Assembly (NCBI GenBank): GCA_034658635.1 | Contig: JAYEFL010000107.1 | Coordinates: 1 to 14,999 of the forward strand | Origin: JABHCC01 sp034658635 | GTDB lineage: Bacteria; Bacteroidota; Bacteroidia; Bacteroidales; UBA12481 | DNA: 14,999 nt | Direction of reading: 5' to 3' | Shown: piece after piece, positions 14,873 through 14,999 of the stretch | Layout: the number at the start of each line of letters is the position of its first letter | Position numbering within the stretch: position 1 is the first letter of the stretch | Notes under the pieces: generated by a model | Told to the model about the DNA's origin: nothing | Seen by the model: only the letters and a program-made list of their open reading frames with translations | The model's database searches: none | Made by a program: the position numbers and the translations under genes

Positions 14873-14893
14873 TAGGATTAGGATTAGGATTAG
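14873..14893. repeat. TAGGAT hexamer tandem repeat
   Basis: TAGGAT is repeated three times and followed by TAG in the gap between the Tat-signal gene start (14795) and the stop of the cut-off frame (14923). The rest of this 127-base gap is A/G-rich low-complexity sequence, with two copies of GGAAATAG (14834-14841 and 14849-14856). I see no convincing promoter or hairpin in it. Confidence 0.7.
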
Positions 14894-14922
14894 AAAAGAC
14901 TTAGCAATTTATTTGTCTGGTG

Positions 14923-14999
14923 CTACTTTGCCAACAATGCTTTTCGTGTCCACTGCTTATTATCTACCTTAAGTTGTATGAAATAGACTCCGCCGGGCA
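14923..14999 (-). CDS. Partial CDS, C-terminus resembling a T9SS sorting domain
   Basis: The last 24 codons and TAG stop of a gene running in from beyond the right edge. The tail reads PGGVYFIQLKVDNKQWTRKA then LLAK. The pattern GVYF-x-QL, a short polar turn, then a basic-hydrophobic ending in Lys matches the end of type A C-terminal sorting domains used by the Bacteroidota type IX secretion system. If so, the full protein is a large secreted or surface-attached product. The other two minus-strand frames here close quickly with stops. The identity of the rest cannot be known from this window. Confidence 0.65.
   Translation of the reverse strand, partial: PGGVYFIQLKVDNKQWTRKALLAK

Overview
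The window looks like a chromosomal segment of a moderately AT-rich Bacteroidota genome. Evidence for this is lipoprotein signal peptides with short lipoboxes, a GH92 mannosidase, a FucP/NagP-type sugar permease, weak or absent Shine-Dalgarno sequences, and a cut-off C-terminus at the right edge that resembles a type IX secretion sorting domain. Coding density is high: there is no gene-free stretch over 300 bases, and the longest gap is about 127 bases (14796-14922). I see no tRNA, rRNA, CRISPR array, insertion sequence, transcription regulator or SusC/SusD pair. All complete genes appear intact.

Left block (17 to about 9882, all on the minus strand). In transcription order it holds a polysaccharide flippase, an MFS sugar permease, a cytoplasmic CBM9-like protein, a PPi-type phosphofructokinase, a PIG-L/LmbE deacetylase, a GlmS-isomerase-like SIS protein, an intrinsic terminator, a ROK sugar kinase and a GH92 mannosidase lipoprotein. 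The phosphofructokinase and deacetylase overlap by 4 bases (ATGA), and the SIS gene follows 15 bases later, so these three are probably translated from one message. Import, deacetylation, phosphorylation, deamination/isomerisation and fructose-6-phosphate phosphorylation together suggest amino-sugar or N-glycan breakdown without classical NagA/NagB. The closest parallel I know is the archaeal chitin route, which uses a PIG-L deacetylase and an SIS deaminase. This is an inference from gene families and gene order.

Right block. A GT4 glycosyltransferase, ribonuclease HII and a putative zinc metallopeptidase lipoprotein run on the plus strand (9884-13322). The flippase and GT4 genes diverge and may begin one base apart. 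After these come a convergent Tat-exported protein with a fucose/arabinose isomerase-like fold (13374-14795, minus) and a truncated reading frame with a T9SS-like tail (14923-14999, minus).

Non-coding structure is varied. There is a strong terminator inside the catabolic block (3285-3317). Two related palindromes with a compensated base pair lie between the permease and CBM9 genes (7042-7127). A palindromic element is inserted in frame within the GT4 gene (10625-10689). Short tandem repeats occur at 2244-2286, 6356-6378 and 14873-14893.
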